DNA from: Candidatus Pantoea deserta
GTDB taxonomy: Bacteria > Pseudomonadota > Gammaproteobacteria > Enterobacterales > Enterobacteriaceae
Assembly (NCBI RefSeq): GCF_003813865.1
Contig: NZ_RMVG01000004.1
Coordinates: 186,001-250,000 of the forward strand
Direction: 5' to 3'
Length of the DNA: 64,000 bases
Shown: positions 51,042-64,000 of the stretch, piece after piece
Numbering within the stretch: the stretch's first letter is position 1
Layout: each line of letters begins with the position of its first letter
Program-made: the position numbers and the translations under genes
Notes under the pieces: model-generated
The model's input: only the letters and a program-made list of their open reading frames with translations
Database searches by the model: none
Told to the model about the DNA's origin: nothing

Positions 51042-51977
51042 TTATTGCGGTTGACAGCCGTGCGCTATCGCCGCGATATCCTGCGGCGTGGTGCGGCAGC
51101 AGCCGCCAATCAGTCTGGCGCCTGCGTTGCGCCACTCCGGCAGTTTGTCGTGCAGCGTGCAGCCCGACGGCGCTGAGTGCCAGGTTTTTGTCGTCGCATC
51201 ATACTGTTCGCCGGAGTTGGGATAGACCACCAGCGGCTTGCTGGTCAGCGCGCTTAACTGTTGCAGCGCTGGCGTGACCTGTTCCAGCGCGATGCAGTTG
51301 ATGCCCAGCGCCACGACCTGCGGCTGCGCGTGCAGAAAAGCCACCACCTCGCGCAGCGGCGTGCCGTCGCTGATATGTCCGGCGTCGCGCAGGGTAAAGG
51401 AGAACCAGGCCTGCGCGCCGGGAAATTCCGCCAGCAGCGCCGCCAGCGCCTGCGCTTCAGCAAAAGAGGGCAGCGTTTCGCACGCCAGCAGATCCGCGCC
51501 CGCCGCCAGCAGCGTCTGCACGCGCGGACGGTGAAACGCCATCATCTCTTCCTGCGGCAGCGCATAGTCGCCGCGATACTCCGCGCCGTTGGCGAGGTAA
51601 GCGCCGTAAGGTCCCACCGAACCGGCCACCAGCAGCCTGGCCTGGCTGCTGGCTGTCGCCTGATAGTCGTCGCGCGCGCGCCGCGCCAGCTCTACGCTGC
51701 GGGCAATAAGCTGCCGTGACTGCGCCTCATCCAGCCCGCGCGCCGCAAACCCCTGCGGCGTCGCCTGATAGCTGGCGGTAATAGCGACGCGCGCGCCTGC
51801 CGCGAAGTAGTCGCGATGCACCTGATAGATCAGCTCAGGATCCTCCATCAGCACCCTGGCGGACCAGAGCGCGTCGGCCAGATTGCAGCCGCGCGCTTCC
51901 AGCTCGGTCGCCAGCGCGCCGTCCAGAATCAGGATGTCGTTTTCGGCCAGCGCCTGCGCGACGGGATTATGCTGCAT
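51042..51977 (-). CDS. mmuM: Homocysteine S-methyltransferase
   Basis: This 311-aa zinc enzyme uses S-methylmethionine (or SAM) to methylate homocysteine to methionine. It has [19 protein letters not shown], the zinc ligand region [11 protein letters not shown] and the C-terminal [14 protein letters not shown] with paired cysteines. The gene follows mmuP and its start overlaps the mmuP 3' end. Two adjacent ATGs (51980, 51977) exist; the second has better GAGGAGG spacing. Confidence 0.96.
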   Translation of the reverse strand: MQHNPVAQALAENDILILDGALATELEARGCNLADALWSARVLMEDPELIYQVHRDYFAAGARVAITASYQATPQGFAARGLDEAQSRQLIARSVELARRARDDYQATASSQARLLVAGSVGPYGAYLANGAEYRGDYALPQEEMMAFHRPRVQTLLAAGADLLACETLPSFAEAQALAALLAEFPGAQAWFSFTLRDAGHISDGTPLREVVAFLHAQPQVVALGINCIALEQVTPALQQLSALTSKPLVVYPNSGEQYDATTKTWHSAPSGCTLHDKLPEWRNAGARLIGGCCRTTPQDIAAIAHGCQPQ

Positions 51978-53373
51978 CATTGGCCTCCTCAGCCTGCGTT
52001 TTTTTATGGGTGACAGCGTAAGCCGCATAGCAAAACAACACAAAGGGAATACCGCACCACAGCGCGATGCGCTGCGACGGATCGAACGCCAGCCCGACGC
52101 ACGCCAGCAGGCAGAGCGCAAAGCCCAGTATCGGCGTCAGCGGGTAGAAGGGGGCGCGATAAGCCAGTTCGCTCAGCGCCCTGCCCTGCGCCAGATGACG
52201 GCGACGGAACAGGTAGTGCGACGCGCAGATGCTGAGCCAGACCGCGACCACCGCAAAGCCGGAGATGGCCGACAGCGCAACGAACACGGTGTCAGGCGCA
52301 ATCACGCTGGAAAGCAGCGCCAGCACCCCGCCCAGCATACTGACGGTAATCGCCAGCTGCGGCACGCCGCGTTTATTGACGCGGGCAAAGCAGCGAGGCA
52401 GCGTTTTCTCATTCGCCAGCGACCAGAGCATACGGCCAGAGGCGTAGAGTCCGGAGTTGGCCGCCGACAGGATCGCCGTGAGGATCACGAAGTTGACCAC
52501 ATCGGCCGCCCAGGGAATGCCGATCTTTTCAAATACCAGCACAAAGGGGCTTTTAACGATGCCAGCCTGATCCATGGGAATCAGCGCCGCCAGAACCAGA
52601 ACCGTGCCCACAAAGAAGATGATCAGGCGCGCCACCGTGGTGCGGATCGCCAGCGGCAGGACCTTTTGCGGATTTTCCGTTTCGCCTGCGGCGATACCGA
52701 TCAGCTCAGTGCCGGAGAAAGCGAAGTTAACCGCCACCATGGTCATAATGATCGGCAGAACGCCGTGCGGCAGCCAGCCGTGCTGCGTCAGGTTACTCAG
52801 TCCCGGCGCGGCGCTGCCGTCTTTTAGCGGAATAAAGCCAAACATCGCCGCCGCGCCCAGTACGATAAAGGCGATGATAGTGATGACTTTGATCAGGGAA
52901 AACCAGAACTCGCCCTCGGCGAAAAAGCGCGTGGAGATGATATTCAGCAGGTAGATAGCGACGCAGAACACCAGGCACCAGATCCACACCGGCACCTGCG
53001 GAAACCAGTACTGCATACAGAAGCCCGCCGCGGTAAAGCTGGAGCCGAGCGCCACTGTCCAGGTCAGCCAGTAGAGCCAGGCGACGGTATAGCCCGTTGC
53101 CGGACTGATGTAGCGCGCCGCGTAAACGTGAAACGCGCCGGTCTCCGGCATTGCGACCGACAGCTCACCCAGACAGACCATGACCAGCCAGACCACCAGC
53201 GCGCCGATCAGGTAGGCCAGCAGCGTGCCCGCTGCGCCAGTCGTTGAAATGATATAGCCAGTGTTAAAAAACAGGCCGGTGCCGATGACGCCGCCCAGCG
53301 ACAACATCACCAGATGACGCGCCTTCATCGTGCGTTTAAATTGTTCCCGTGACGGGTTTTGCTGCTCACTCAT
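51967..53373 (-). CDS. mmuP: S-methylmethionine permease
   Basis: This 468-aa amino-acid permease of the APC superfamily has twelve predicted membrane segments. The N-terminus is [22 protein letters not shown], the consensus amphipathic region is [21 protein letters not shown], and [23 protein letters not shown] follows. With mmuM it imports S-methylmethionine and uses it for methionine synthesis. Three tandem MetJ-like boxes lie directly upstream, so the pair should be repressed when SAM is plentiful. Confidence 0.96.
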   Translation of the reverse strand: MSEQQNPSREQFKRTMKARHLVMLSLGGVIGTGLFFNTGYIISTTGAAGTLLAYLIGALVVWLVMVCLGELSVAMPETGAFHVYAARYISPATGYTVAWLYWLTWTVALGSSFTAAGFCMQYWFPQVPVWIWCLVFCVAIYLLNIISTRFFAEGEFWFSLIKVITIIAFIVLGAAAMFGFIPLKDGSAAPGLSNLTQHGWLPHGVLPIIMTMVAVNFAFSGTELIGIAAGETENPQKVLPLAIRTTVARLIIFFVGTVLVLAALIPMDQAGIVKSPFVLVFEKIGIPWAADVVNFVILTAILSAANSGLYASGRMLWSLANEKTLPRCFARVNKRGVPQLAITVSMLGGVLALLSSVIAPDTVFVALSAISGFAVVAVWLSICASHYLFRRRHLAQGRALSELAYRAPFYPLTPILGFALCLLACVGLAFDPSQRIALWCGIPFVLFCYAAYAVTHKKTQAEEANDAA

Positions 53374-53379
53374 CTTTTT

Positions 53380-53403
53380 ATCCGTATGGACGTCTAAACA
53401 TCT
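53380..53403 (-). promoter_or_regulatory. Tandem MetJ boxes upstream of mmuPM
   Basis: Three consecutive 8-mers, ATCCGTAT, GGACGTCT and AAACATCT, match the met box AGACGTCT at 5, 7 and 6 of 8 positions. MetJ binds two or more adjacent boxes cooperatively. They lie 7 bp upstream of the mmuP start codon. MetJ control of mmuPM is known in E. coli. Confidence 0.75.
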
Positions 53404-53507
53404 ATACGCAAGGGTTATACCCGTCGGCAGCGCGAATTGCAACGTGATAAAAGATAAGGATTTGGTAAGTAGCTCGCCGTGCCCCGCGCTGACGGGGCTG
53501 GCTGCGA

Positions 53508-53843
53508 TCAGCCGAAGACGCTTTGCAAATAGCGCTCCAGCGCAATGCGCGAACTGAATCCGTGGGGAATGCCGTAATGCTCCTGCGACTCGCCCGCCAG
53601 ATAGAGTGGAAACCGCGTGTAGTGATCGCAGGTTTTCATTTCTGACGCCGGTTCGGCAAACGGCTGACTTTTCTCTTTCAGCGTGGGATGGATTACCAGC
53701 GCCGTGCGTCCCATACGGGCTTCGCGGTTAACGTAAACATAGCTCTCGCCACGGCGATAGCCGTAAGCTTTAGGCGTGACTTCATCGACTTCAAATCCCG
53801 CTTTTTCCAGAACGCGCGCTACCTCATCGGGTCGTAAATACAT
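53508..53843 (-). CDS. ygaC: DUF2002 family protein YgaC
   Basis: This 111-aa protein closely matches E. coli YgaC ([47 protein letters not shown] and [19 protein letters not shown]). Its function is unknown; E. coli ygaC is Fur-regulated. It is divergent from ygaM, the same pairing as in E. coli, and marks the return to the conserved backbone after the mgtB-mmuPM region. Confidence 0.95.
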   Translation of the reverse strand: MYLRPDEVARVLEKAGFEVDEVTPKAYGYRRGESYVYVNREARMGRTALVIHPTLKEKSQPFAEPASEMKTCDHYTRFPLYLAGESQEHYGIPHGFSSRIALERYLQSVFG

Positions 53844-53996
53844 GCTCTTTCCTCTCTTCTTTCAAGCCTCGCAACCTTACAACAGCACGCCGCCATGCGG
53901 CTTTCGGAATTTCCCTAAACCCCGGCTTTGCCGATGCGTTTATCCGCGTATCGTCTACACTGAGTATTGCGTTTAAAATCAAAGGGAGCGAAAAAA

Positions 53997-54314
53997 ATGT
54001 TTAATCGAACCACTAAAAACGATGACATTGATGTGAACCAGGATGTAAACGATCTCGCTGATTCGCTGGAAGCGCTACTGAAATCCTACGGCAGCGAAGC
54101 GAAAGATGAAGTCGATTCTGCCCGCAGTCAGGCGCAGGCGCTGCTGAAGCAGACGCGCGCAAAACTCAACGGCGGCCATAACCGCGTGTCTCAGGCGGCG
54201 CGCGATGCGGGTTCGCAGGTACACGCCTATGTGCAGGAGAAACCCTGGCACGGCGTCGGCATCGGCGCTGCGGTAGGCCTGTTCCTTGGCGCGCTGCTGA
54301 CAAGTCGCCGCTAA
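53997..54314 (+). CDS. ygaM: DUF883/ElaB-family membrane-anchored ribosome-binding protein YgaM
   Basis: This 105-aa protein has a charged, helical N-terminal part (about 10-75, Ala/Gln/Arg-rich) and a C-terminal glycine-rich membrane anchor (WHGVGIGAAVGLFLGALLTSRR). E. coli YgaM, ElaB and YqjD are stationary-phase proteins of this type. The ATG at 53997 follows GGGAGCG and is preferred to a frame start at 53967. Confidence 0.95.
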   Translation: MFNRTTKNDDIDVNQDVNDLADSLEALLKSYGSEAKDEVDSARSQAQALLKQTRAKLNGGHNRVSQAARDAGSQVHAYVQEKPWHGVGIGAAVGLFLGALLTSRR

Positions 54315-54333
54315 CCTGCCGCCTGCTGCTATC

Positions 54334-54360
54334 AGCCTCGCCTCGGCGAGGCTTTTTTTT
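54334..54360 (+). terminator. Intrinsic terminator of ygaM
   Basis: AGCCTCGCC / GGCGAGGCT stem with a 2-base loop followed by eight T's, 20 bp after the stop codon. The rest of the 312-bp gap to nrdH carries the NrdR boxes. Confidence 0.95.
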
Positions 54361-54470
54361 GCCTGTTTTTTAAACCATCGTCTTTACAAAATTTTTTTTC
54401 CGCTGTGTTCAGCCGCGCTACCCCGCATGACGTCTGGCGTCAGCCGCCTCTTCCCCCTTTCCGTGGCAAA

Positions 54471-54517
54471 ACCCCTATATCTGGTATGCTTGAATTTAAA
54501 TACCGCTATATCTAGTA
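54471..54517 (+). promoter_or_regulatory. Paired NrdR boxes upstream of nrdHIEF
   Basis: ACCCCTATATCTGGTA (54471-54486) and ACCGCTATATCTAGTA (54502-54517) are near-identical 16-mers like the NrdR consensus. Their centres are 31 bp apart, three DNA turns, the spacing typical for this ribonucleotide-reductase repressor. Confidence 0.85.
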
Positions 54518-54626
54518 TTCACCTTATCACCCAGACACAAGAGGCGAGCGCGAGCGAACAGGAAAGTGCCAACATTCGCCAGCGCTTCGCACAAGACTTG
54601 TCCATGACCAAAGGGAAATACGAATC

Positions 54627-54869
54627 ATGAGCATTATTATTTACACCCGGAATAACTGTGTCCAGTGCAACGCGACTAAAAGCGCTCTCGACCGTCAGGG
54701 GATTGCCTACCAGCTGATCAATCTCGACGCGCAGCCAGACGCCATCGACAGCCTGAAATCCCTCGGCTATCGCCAGGTGCCGGTGGTGATGGCCGGCGGC
54801 GACCACTGGAGCGGCTTCCGCCCCGACAAGATTGCCGGGCTGCGCCAGCTGGCGGCGGCTGGAGCGTAG
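54627..54869 (+). CDS. nrdH: Glutaredoxin-like protein NrdH
   Basis: This 80-aa electron donor for class Ib ribonucleotide reductase has the redox motif C11-V-Q-C14, [16 protein letters not shown] and the C-terminal [23 protein letters not shown]. It is first in the nrdHIEF operon, 4 bp before nrdI. Confidence 0.97.
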   Translation: MSIIIYTRNNCVQCNATKSALDRQGIAYQLINLDAQPDAIDSLKSLGYRQVPVVMAGGDHWSGFRPDKIAGLRQLAAAGA

Positions 54870-55256
54870 CGCCATGTTTCCACTGGTCTACTTCTCCAGC
54901 CAGTCGGAAAACACCCATCGGTTTATTACCCGGCTGGGTCTGCCGGCGCGCCGCATTCCGCTGGACCTTGCCGCGCGCCTGCATCACCACCAGCCCTATA
55001 TTCTGGTCGTGCCCAGCTATGGCGGCGGCGGCAGCCGCGGCGCGGTGCCCAGACAGGTAATTCACTTTCTTAATGATGAAACGAACCGACGCGGCATTCG
55101 CGGCGTGATCGCAGCGGGCAACCGTAACTTCGGCGAGGCCTACTGTCTGGCCGGAGAGATTATTGCGCAAAAATGCCAGGTTCCCGTGCTCTACCGCTTT
55201 GAGCTAATGGGCACGCCGGAAGACATCGCCACGGTTAAAGCAGGAGTAACCCAGTT

Positions 55257-58363
<3,107 letters not shown>

Positions 58364-58370
58364 CTCTCCC

Positions 58371-58404
58371 GTATCGGACCCGTCGCGGTCCGATACTTTT
58401 ATTT
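58371..58404 (+). terminator. Intrinsic terminator of nrdHIEF
   Basis: A perfect 10-bp stem GTATCGGACC / GGTCCGATAC with a 6-base loop, followed by TTTTATTT. The rest of the 58405-58746 gap is the proU promoter region; I see no gene in it. Confidence 0.95.
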
Positions 58405-58746
58405 CCCTGCCGCCTTTGCCGCCCGCTATTTAGCGCAAAACCTCTTTTTTATTTCCTGTTTATTCCCGGTCTTTTGCGCTGAAATCCCGCCATTCCGCCC
58501 TGCCGTTTTCTGTCAATTCGGACGCCTGAAGCGTCAAATCGGCAAGATTTCAGGTCGCGTCAGCAAAAAATTATTTGCCGCTTATCCCTTGCAGGCTATG
58601 GGAATTTCGCCACACTCACCCTCCTCCCCGCCATGAATATCTGCATTCAGGGTTGTCAGATATTGTCAGTATGTTACGGTATCCACCGCTTAAATTTAAC
58701 CAGGAAAGCTGAACGCCAGATAATTTTAACAGGATTTTATTACTGA

Positions 58747-59943
58747 ATGGCAATTAAACTTGAAGTAAAAAACCTTTATAAAATATTCGGGGAAAATCCC
58801 GATCGCGCATTTAAATATATTGAGAAAGGGGAAAGCAAAGAGACAATACTGGCGAAAACCGGATTGTCGCTGGGCGTCAAAAACGCCAGTCTGGCCATTG
58901 AAGAAGGCGAGATCTTCGTCATCATGGGACTCTCCGGCTCCGGAAAATCCACCATGGTTCGCCTTCTCAATCGTCTGATAGAGCCGACACGAGGCCAGGT
59001 CATCATTGACGGCGTCGATATTGCGAAAATATCCGACAGCGAACTGCGCGAGGTGCGCAGAAATAAAATCAGCATGGTATTTCAGTCATTTGCGCTGATG
59101 CCGCATATGAGCGTGCTAAATAACACCGCCTTCGGCATGGAATTAGCAGGCGTTCCGCTGGCAGAGCGTCAGGAAAAAGCGCTGGATGCGCTGCGCCAGG
59201 TCGGTCTGGAAAATTACGCTCACGCTTATCCTGATGAACTCTCTGGCGGTATGCGCCAGCGTGTTGGATTAGCGCGCGCGCTGGCTATTAATCCCGATAT
59301 ATTACTTATGGACGAGGCGTTTTCCGCGCTCGACCCGCTGATCCGCACCGAAATGCAGGATGAGCTGGTCAAGCTACAGGCAAAACATCAGCGCACCATT
59401 ATTTTTATTTCCCACGATCTCGATGAGGCGATGCGCATCGGCGATCGCATTGCCATTATGCAGGGCGGCGAAGTGGTGCAGGTTGGCACGCCGGACGAAA
59501 TTCTCAATAACCCGGCCAACGACTATGTGCGCACCTTTTTCCGCGGCGTCGATATTAGTCATGTCTTTAGCGCCAAAGATATAGCGCGCCGCAGCGCCGG
59601 CGCGCTAATCCGTAAAGCGCCCGGCTTTGGCCCGCGCTCAGCCATCAAGCTGTTGCAGGACGAAGACCGCGAATTTGGCTACGTGCTGGAAAAGCAAAGG
59701 TTTGTCGGCGTGGTCTCGACCGATTCGCTGAAAACCGCGCTGGCCGCGGGCGAAGGGCTGGAGAGCGCTCTGCTTGAGACGCCAGCCGCCGTTCCCTCCG
59801 ATACCTCCCTGAACGATCTGCTGAGCCACGTCGCGCACGCGCCCTGCGCAGTGCCTGTGGTGGGAGACGAAAATCAGTATGTAGGTATTATTTCCAAAGG
59901 CATGTTATTACGCGCCTTAGATCGTGAGGGAGCGTCATCATGA
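58747..59943 (+). CDS. proV: Glycine betaine/proline ABC transporter ATPase ProV
   Basis: This 398-aa ATPase of the ProU osmoprotectant importer has Walker A G61-LSGSGKST, signature [15 protein letters not shown], Walker [15 protein letters not shown] and H-loop [10 protein letters not shown]-terminal CBS domains (about 285-395) are the osmosensing module in this family. It overlaps proW by 4 bp (ATGA). The AT-rich upstream region is compatible with the osmotically controlled H-NS-sensitive proU promoter known in E. coli. Confidence 0.98.
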   Translation: MAIKLEVKNLYKIFGENPDRAFKYIEKGESKETILAKTGLSLGVKNASLAIEEGEIFVIMGLSGSGKSTMVRLLNRLIEPTRGQVIIDGVDIAKISDSELREVRRNKISMVFQSFALMPHMSVLNNTAFGMELAGVPLAERQEKALDALRQVGLENYAHAYPDELSGGMRQRVGLARALAINPDILLMDEAFSALDPLIRTEMQDELVKLQAKHQRTIIFISHDLDEAMRIGDRIAIMQGGEVVQVGTPDEILNNPANDYVRTFFRGVDISHVFSAKDIARRSAGALIRKAPGFGPRSAIKLLQDEDREFGYVLEKQRFVGVVSTDSLKTALAAGEGLESALLETPAAVPSDTSLNDLLSHVAHAPCAVPVVGDENQYVGIISKGMLLRALDREGASS

Positions 59944-61103
59944 GTGCACAAAACAGTAATCCGTGGGACAGCGCAGGCGCCGCGCCGCAGGCTGCCGATG
60001 CCGCCCAGACAGCCAGCGATCCCTGGTCAGGCGCGGCGGATAGCGCAACGCAAAGCAGCACGCCAGCCAGCAGCGGCGCTGACGCCTGGGGCACGCCGGA
60101 CGGCGGCGGCGCGCATGACGCCGCCAGCAGCGCCGTCAGCAGCAGCGACTGGCTGAACAGCGCGCCTGCGCCCCAGCCGGAACACTTCTCGCTGCTCGAT
60201 CCCTTTCATAAGACCCTGATCCCGCTGGATAGCTGGGTGACAGAAGGGATCGACTGGGTGGTCAGCCATTTTCGTCCGGTGTTTCAGGGCGTTCGCGTAC
60301 CGGTAGACTATATCCTCAGCGCATTTCAGCAACTGCTGCAAAGCCTGCCCGCGCCGGTGGCGATCGTGGTGTTTGCCCTGATCGCCTGGCAGATCGCCAG
60401 TCCGGCGATGGGCCTGGCGACGCTGGTCTCGCTGGTGCTGATCGGCGCGATTGGCGCCTGGTCGCAGGCGATGGTGACGCTGGCGCTGGTGCTGACCGCC
60501 CTGCTGTTCTGTATCGTTATCGGGCTGCCGCTGGGCATCTGGCTGGCGCGCAGCGAACGCGCGGGCCGTATCGTTCGGCCGCTGCTGGATGCGATGCAGA
60601 CGACCCCGGCCTTCGTCTATCTGGTGCCGATCGTTATGCTGTTCGGCATCGGTAACGTCCCCGGCGTGGTGGTGACTATTATCTTCGCCCTGCCGCCGAT
60701 GGTGCGTCTGACCATTCTCGGCATTAAGCAGGTACCCGCCGATCTGATTGAGGCCAGCGAATCCTTTGGCGCCAGCCCGCGCCAGATGCTGTTCAAAGTG
60801 CAGCTCCCGCTGGCAATGCCGACCATTATGGCGGGGGTTAACCAGACGCTGATGCTGGCGCTGTCGATGGTGGTGATTGCCTCAATGATCGCCGTGGGCG
60901 GACTGGGTCAGATGGTGCTGCGCGGCATTGGCCGCCTCGATATGGGACTTGCCACGGTTGGCGGCGTCGGCATCGTGATCCTCGCCATTATTCTCGACCG
61001 TTTAACCCAGTCTGTGGGCCGCGATGGCCGTAGCCGCGGCAGCCGTCACTGGAGCCATACCGGCCCGATCGGCCTGCTGACGCGCCCTTTCCGTAAAGCC
61101 TGA
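59940..61103 (+). CDS. proW: Glycine betaine/proline ABC transporter permease ProW
   Basis: This 387-aa permease has a long Ala/Ser/Gln-rich N-terminal tail (about 1-85), as in E. coli ProW. Multiple membrane helices follow, with the EAA-type loop [28 protein letters not shown]. The tail is low-complexity and variable. It lies between proV and proX. Confidence 0.97.
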   Translation: MSAQNSNPWDSAGAAPQAADAAQTASDPWSGAADSATQSSTPASSGADAWGTPDGGGAHDAASSAVSSSDWLNSAPAPQPEHFSLLDPFHKTLIPLDSWVTEGIDWVVSHFRPVFQGVRVPVDYILSAFQQLLQSLPAPVAIVVFALIAWQIASPAMGLATLVSLVLIGAIGAWSQAMVTLALVLTALLFCIVIGLPLGIWLARSERAGRIVRPLLDAMQTTPAFVYLVPIVMLFGIGNVPGVVVTIIFALPPMVRLTILGIKQVPADLIEASESFGASPRQMLFKVQLPLAMPTIMAGVNQTLMLALSMVVIASMIAVGGLGQMVLRGIGRLDMGLATVGGVGIVILAIILDRLTQSVGRDGRSRGSRHWSHTGPIGLLTRPFRKA

Positions 61104-61161
61104 TTTTTCGGGCAGCCCCTCACGGCTGCCCGCCTCGCAACACCGACAATAAGGAATAAGT

Positions 61162-62160
61162 ATGCGCAAGACCGCACCTCTCCTCGCCGCCGTGTTGACC
61201 ACGCTCGCTGTCGCTCAGGTCTCCGCCGCCGATCTGCCGGGTAAAGGCATCACGGTTAAGCCCGCGCAAAGCACCATTGCCGAAGAAGGTTTTCAGACGC
61301 TGCTGGTGGGCCGCGCGCTGGAAAAACTGGGCTACACGGTAGAAAAGCCGAGCGAGATTGATTACAACGTGGCCTATACCTCTATCGCCTCCGGCGACCT
61401 TACCTTTGTCGCCACCAACTGGCAGCCGCTGCACGACGATATGTACAACGCCGCCGGCGGCGACAAGAAGTTTTACCGTGAAGGCACCTATGTCTCCGGC
61501 GCGGCGCAGGGTTATCTCATCGACAAGAAAACCGCCGAGCAGTATCACATCACCAATATTGAGCAGCTAAAAGATCCCAAAATCGCGCAGCTGTTCGACA
61601 GCAATGGCGACGGCAAAGCCGATATGACCGGCTGTACGCCCGGCTGGGGCTGCGAAGCGGTGATTAACCATCAGAATACGGCTTTCGGTCTGAGCGACAC
61701 CGTGACCGCCAATATGGGCAACTATGCCGCGATGGTGGCCGATACGCTGGCGCGCTTTAAGCAGGGTAAGCCGATTCTTTACTATACCTGGACGCCCTAC
61801 TGGCTGAGCGACGTGCTGAAGCCGGGTCGCGACGTAGTGTGGTTGCAGGTGCCCTTCTCCTCGCTGCCGGGCGCGCAGAGCAAGGTTGACACGAAACTGC
61901 CTAACGGCGCGAACTATGGTTTCCCGGTCAATACCATGCATATTGTCGCGAACAAGGCCTGGGCAGAGCAGAACCCGGCGGCGGCGAAGCTGTTTGCTGA
62001 GATGAAGCTGCCTATTACCGACATCAACGCGGAAAACGCGGCCATGCATGCCGGTCAGGCATCAGAAGCGGATATTAATCGTCACGTCGATGGCTGGATC
62101 AAGGCGCACCAGCAGCAGTTCGACAAGTGGGTACAGGATGCCCTTGCGGCTGCAAAGTAA
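61162..62160 (+). CDS. proX: Glycine betaine-binding periplasmic protein ProX
   Basis: This 332-aa binding protein has a signal peptide cut after AQVSA. It has [25 protein letters not shown], tryptophans in TNWQPLHDD and TPYW that form the aromatic box for the quaternary ammonium ligand, and CTPGWGCE with a disulfide-type cysteine pair. AAGGAATA precedes the ATG. Confidence 0.98.
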   Translation: MRKTAPLLAAVLTTLAVAQVSAADLPGKGITVKPAQSTIAEEGFQTLLVGRALEKLGYTVEKPSEIDYNVAYTSIASGDLTFVATNWQPLHDDMYNAAGGDKKFYREGTYVSGAAQGYLIDKKTAEQYHITNIEQLKDPKIAQLFDSNGDGKADMTGCTPGWGCEAVINHQNTAFGLSDTVTANMGNYAAMVADTLARFKQGKPILYYTWTPYWLSDVLKPGRDVVWLQVPFSSLPGAQSKVDTKLPNGANYGFPVNTMHIVANKAWAEQNPAAAKLFAEMKLPITDINAENAAMHAGQASEADINRHVDGWIKAHQQQFDKWVQDALAAAK

Positions 62161-62176
62161 GTAACCACTCACTTAC

Positions 62177-62196
62177 GGGGCAGAACTCTCTGCCCC
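62177..62196 (+). terminator. Hairpin after proVWX
   Basis: GGGGCAGA / TCTGCCCC stem with a 4-base loop, 16 bp after the proX stop. No T-run follows beyond TTCGCTT, so its strength is uncertain. Confidence 0.6.
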
Positions 62197-62305
62197 TTCG
62201 CTTATCTACGAATCGACTGGTACGTCCTGTTAATTAACGCATAAAGGAAATAATTTTTTAGGTTATTATTACCTGATTATGATTATTATCGCCTGCCTGA
62301 TATAA

Positions 62306-63514
62306 ATGACTGATAACCGCCATGTCCTGACGCCTGCGCTGGTGTTGCTGATGTCTGTCGCCACCGGTCTTTCCGTGGCCAGCAACTACTATGTCCAGCC
62401 GCTCCTGCATACCGTCGCCAACGATTTCGGCCTTTCCGTTAGCCTGGCGGGATTTATCGTTACCACCGCTCAGCTTGGCTATGCCTGCGGTTTGCTGCTG
62501 CTGGTTCCCCTTGGCGATATGCTTGAGCGTCGGGCGCTGATCGTCTGCATGAGCCTGCTGGCCGCGGGCGGCATGGTGATTACCGCTACCTCCTCTTCCT
62601 TTGCGCTGCTGCTGCTCGGCACCGTACTGACCGGCTTGTTTTCCGTGGTGGCGCAAATTCTGGTGCCGCTGGCCGCCACGCTGGCCGCGCCGGAAAAACG
62701 CGGCAAAATCGTCGGCACAGTGATGAGCGGCCTGCTGCTTGGCATTCTGCTGGCGCGCACCGTCGCCGGGGCGCTGGCGCAGCTGGGCGGCTGGCGCACC
62801 GTCTACTGGACGGCCAGCCTGTTAATGGTGCTGATGGCGCTGGCGCTGTGGCGCTATTTGCCGCGCGTCAAACAGTCGGTCTCGCTTAACTATCCGCAGC
62901 TGCTGGGATCGATTTTTCAGCTTTATAAGGCGAATCGCGTTATCCGCACCCGCGCCTGGGCCGGCTGCCTCTCATTCGCTAACTTCAGCGTACTCTGGAC
63001 CTCAATGGCCTTCCTGCTCGCCTCGCCGCCTTACAACTATTCCGAAGGCGAAATCGGCCTGCTGGGCCTGGTGGGCGCCGCGGGCGCGCTGGCCGCGCGC
63101 CAGGCCGGTTCACTGGCGGATAAAGGCAAAGCCAGGGTGACGACAACCCTGGGGCTGCTGATTATGCTGGCCTCCTGGGGCATGACGGCGCTGGGCGCGC
63201 ACTCATTGCTGGCGCTGATTATCGGTATTCTGCTGCTCGACCTTGCGGTTCAGGGCGTCCATATCACCAATCAGAGCGTGATTTACAGCCAGATGCCCGA
63301 AGCGCGTAACCGTCTGACCGCAGGCTATATGACCAGTTACTTTATCGGCGGCGCCTTCGGTTCCATTCTCTCCGCTAACGCCTATCACATCGCCGGCTGG
63401 TACGGCGTCTGCGCCGCAGGCGTGGCGATGACCTTGCTCAACCTGCTGATTTGGTGGCGCGGCTATCGCTTCGAAGCGCCTCAGGGGAATGTAAATAAGA
63501 CCGTTAAATTGTGA
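62306..63514 (+). CDS. ygaY: MFS transporter YgaY
   Basis: This 402-aa major facilitator protein has twelve predicted membrane segments. Its first helices read VLLMSVATGLSVASNYYVQPLLHTV, and the loop motif GDMLERR lies between helices 2 and 3. E. coli has ygaY, a broken gene, in exactly this place between proX and emrR; here the frame is uninterrupted. Its substrate is unknown. No gene is seen in the 295 bp between it and emrR. Confidence 0.9.
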   Translation: MTDNRHVLTPALVLLMSVATGLSVASNYYVQPLLHTVANDFGLSVSLAGFIVTTAQLGYACGLLLLVPLGDMLERRALIVCMSLLAAGGMVITATSSSFALLLLGTVLTGLFSVVAQILVPLAATLAAPEKRGKIVGTVMSGLLLGILLARTVAGALAQLGGWRTVYWTASLLMVLMALALWRYLPRVKQSVSLNYPQLLGSIFQLYKANRVIRTRAWAGCLSFANFSVLWTSMAFLLASPPYNYSEGEIGLLGLVGAAGALAARQAGSLADKGKARVTTTLGLLIMLASWGMTALGAHSLLALIIGILLLDLAVQGVHITNQSVIYSQMPEARNRLTAGYMTSYFIGGAFGSILSANAYHIAGWYGVCAAGVAMTLLNLLIWWRGYRFEAPQGNVNKTVKL

Positions 63515-63809
63515 CTGACTCTGGTCACTAATGGTTAGTTTTGGTATGGTTAGCAATAAATCTATTCACAATAGTTATTTTTTCTTGCGAAATTATTTAG
63601 CAAACAAAAAGTTTCTGTTTTATTGATAACGCCTGCTGCAAATCTGAACGGCAAAGGGCGAGGGTTTTGTGCCCAGGGTTACGGATTGACCTGGAAACAC
63701 CTGATGACGACAGTGTGATCTTCTGAACAATCGCGCGGAGTAAAAATCGCTACGCTCAATCTGTCACCATCGTTACTATATTAGTTGCAACTAGTGAGGT
63801 TTTTTTATA

Positions 63810-64000
63810 ATGGAAAGTTCGTTTACTCCCATTGAACAGATGCTTAACATCCGCGCAAATCGCCATAAAGATTTCCCGCTGCACGAAATCATTCTGACGC
63901 GTCTGTGCATGCACATGCAGGGAAAGCTGCTGGAAAACCGCAACAAGATGTTAAAGGCGCAGGGAATTAACGAAACCTTATTCATGGCGCTGATCACGCT
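63810..64000 (+). CDS. emrR: MarR-family regulator EmrR (MprA), N-terminal part
   Basis: The first 63 codons match E. coli EmrR closely ([46 protein letters not shown]), and the gene continues beyond the window. EmrR represses the emrAB multidrug efflux operon, which should follow. The DNA-binding winged helix lies outside the window. Confidence 0.95.
   Translation, partial: MESSFTPIEQMLNIRANRHKDFPLHEIILTRLCMHMQGKLLENRNKMLKAQGINETLFMALIT

Overview
The window is a chromosomal segment of an Enterobacterales bacterium. Gene order is that of the E. coli 2.6-2.8 Mb region: glyA/hmp, glnB-glrR-qseG-glrK-glmY, purL, mltF, tadA, pgpC, yfhH, yfhL, acpS-pdxJ-recO-era-rnc-lepB-lepA, rseCBA-rpoE, nadB, trmN6, srmB, grcA, ung, grpE, nadK, recN, bamE, ratBA, smpB, ssrA, then ygaC, ygaM, nrdHIEF, proVWX, ygaY, emrR. 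The backbone is GC-rich. An mgtB-type rather than mgtA-type Mg2+ pump and an extra peptide-type ABC operon point to a relative of E. coli, plausibly Erwiniaceae (Pantoea/Mixta/Erwinia-like). The genus is inference only.

Bases 1-35463 are conserved housekeeping DNA. It carries many recognisable control sites: PurR (glyA, purL), NsrR (hmp), a sigma54 promoter with GlrR sites driving the sRNA GlmY, the RNase III target hairpins ahead of rnc, a sigmaE-like promoter for rpoE, two FNR boxes for grcA, a sigma32 promoter for grpE and LexA boxes for recN.

Bases 35458 to about 41557 are a decayed P4-type satellite island in the 3' end of ssrA (tmRNA). It holds a 93-bp att repeat at both ends, a frameshifted fragment of the P4 alpha primase/helicase, and a compact AT-rich three-gene operon. 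That operon encodes an Mrr-like PD-(D/E)xK nuclease protein, a small wHTH-like middle protein and a DUF3732-type SMC/ABC ATPase, which is an ABC-three-component (ABC-3C) conflict/defence system. The second att copy lies between two 21-bp candidate integrase arm sites and is followed by only the N-terminus of a P4-type integrase. This suggests two tandem integrations followed by deletion. The operon is the most interesting content of the window.

Bases 41558-44800 are a Mg2+ transport locus: mgtB with a candidate PhoP box, a long leader containing a 15-codon ORF with three consecutive proline codons, and a 28-codon membrane peptide directly after mgtB where Salmonella has mgtR. No mgtC is present in this window. 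Bases 44962-49929 are a five-gene Dpp/Opp/Nik-type ABC importer operon with overlapping genes. It is followed by speG, a small lipoprotein gene, and mmuPM (S-methylmethionine uptake and use) with tandem MetJ boxes.

Bases 53508-64000 return to the E. coli order: ygaC, ygaM, the class Ib ribonucleotide reductase operon nrdHIEF with paired NrdR boxes, the ProU osmoprotectant importer, an apparently intact ygaY-type MFS transporter, and the first 63 codons of emrR/mprA.
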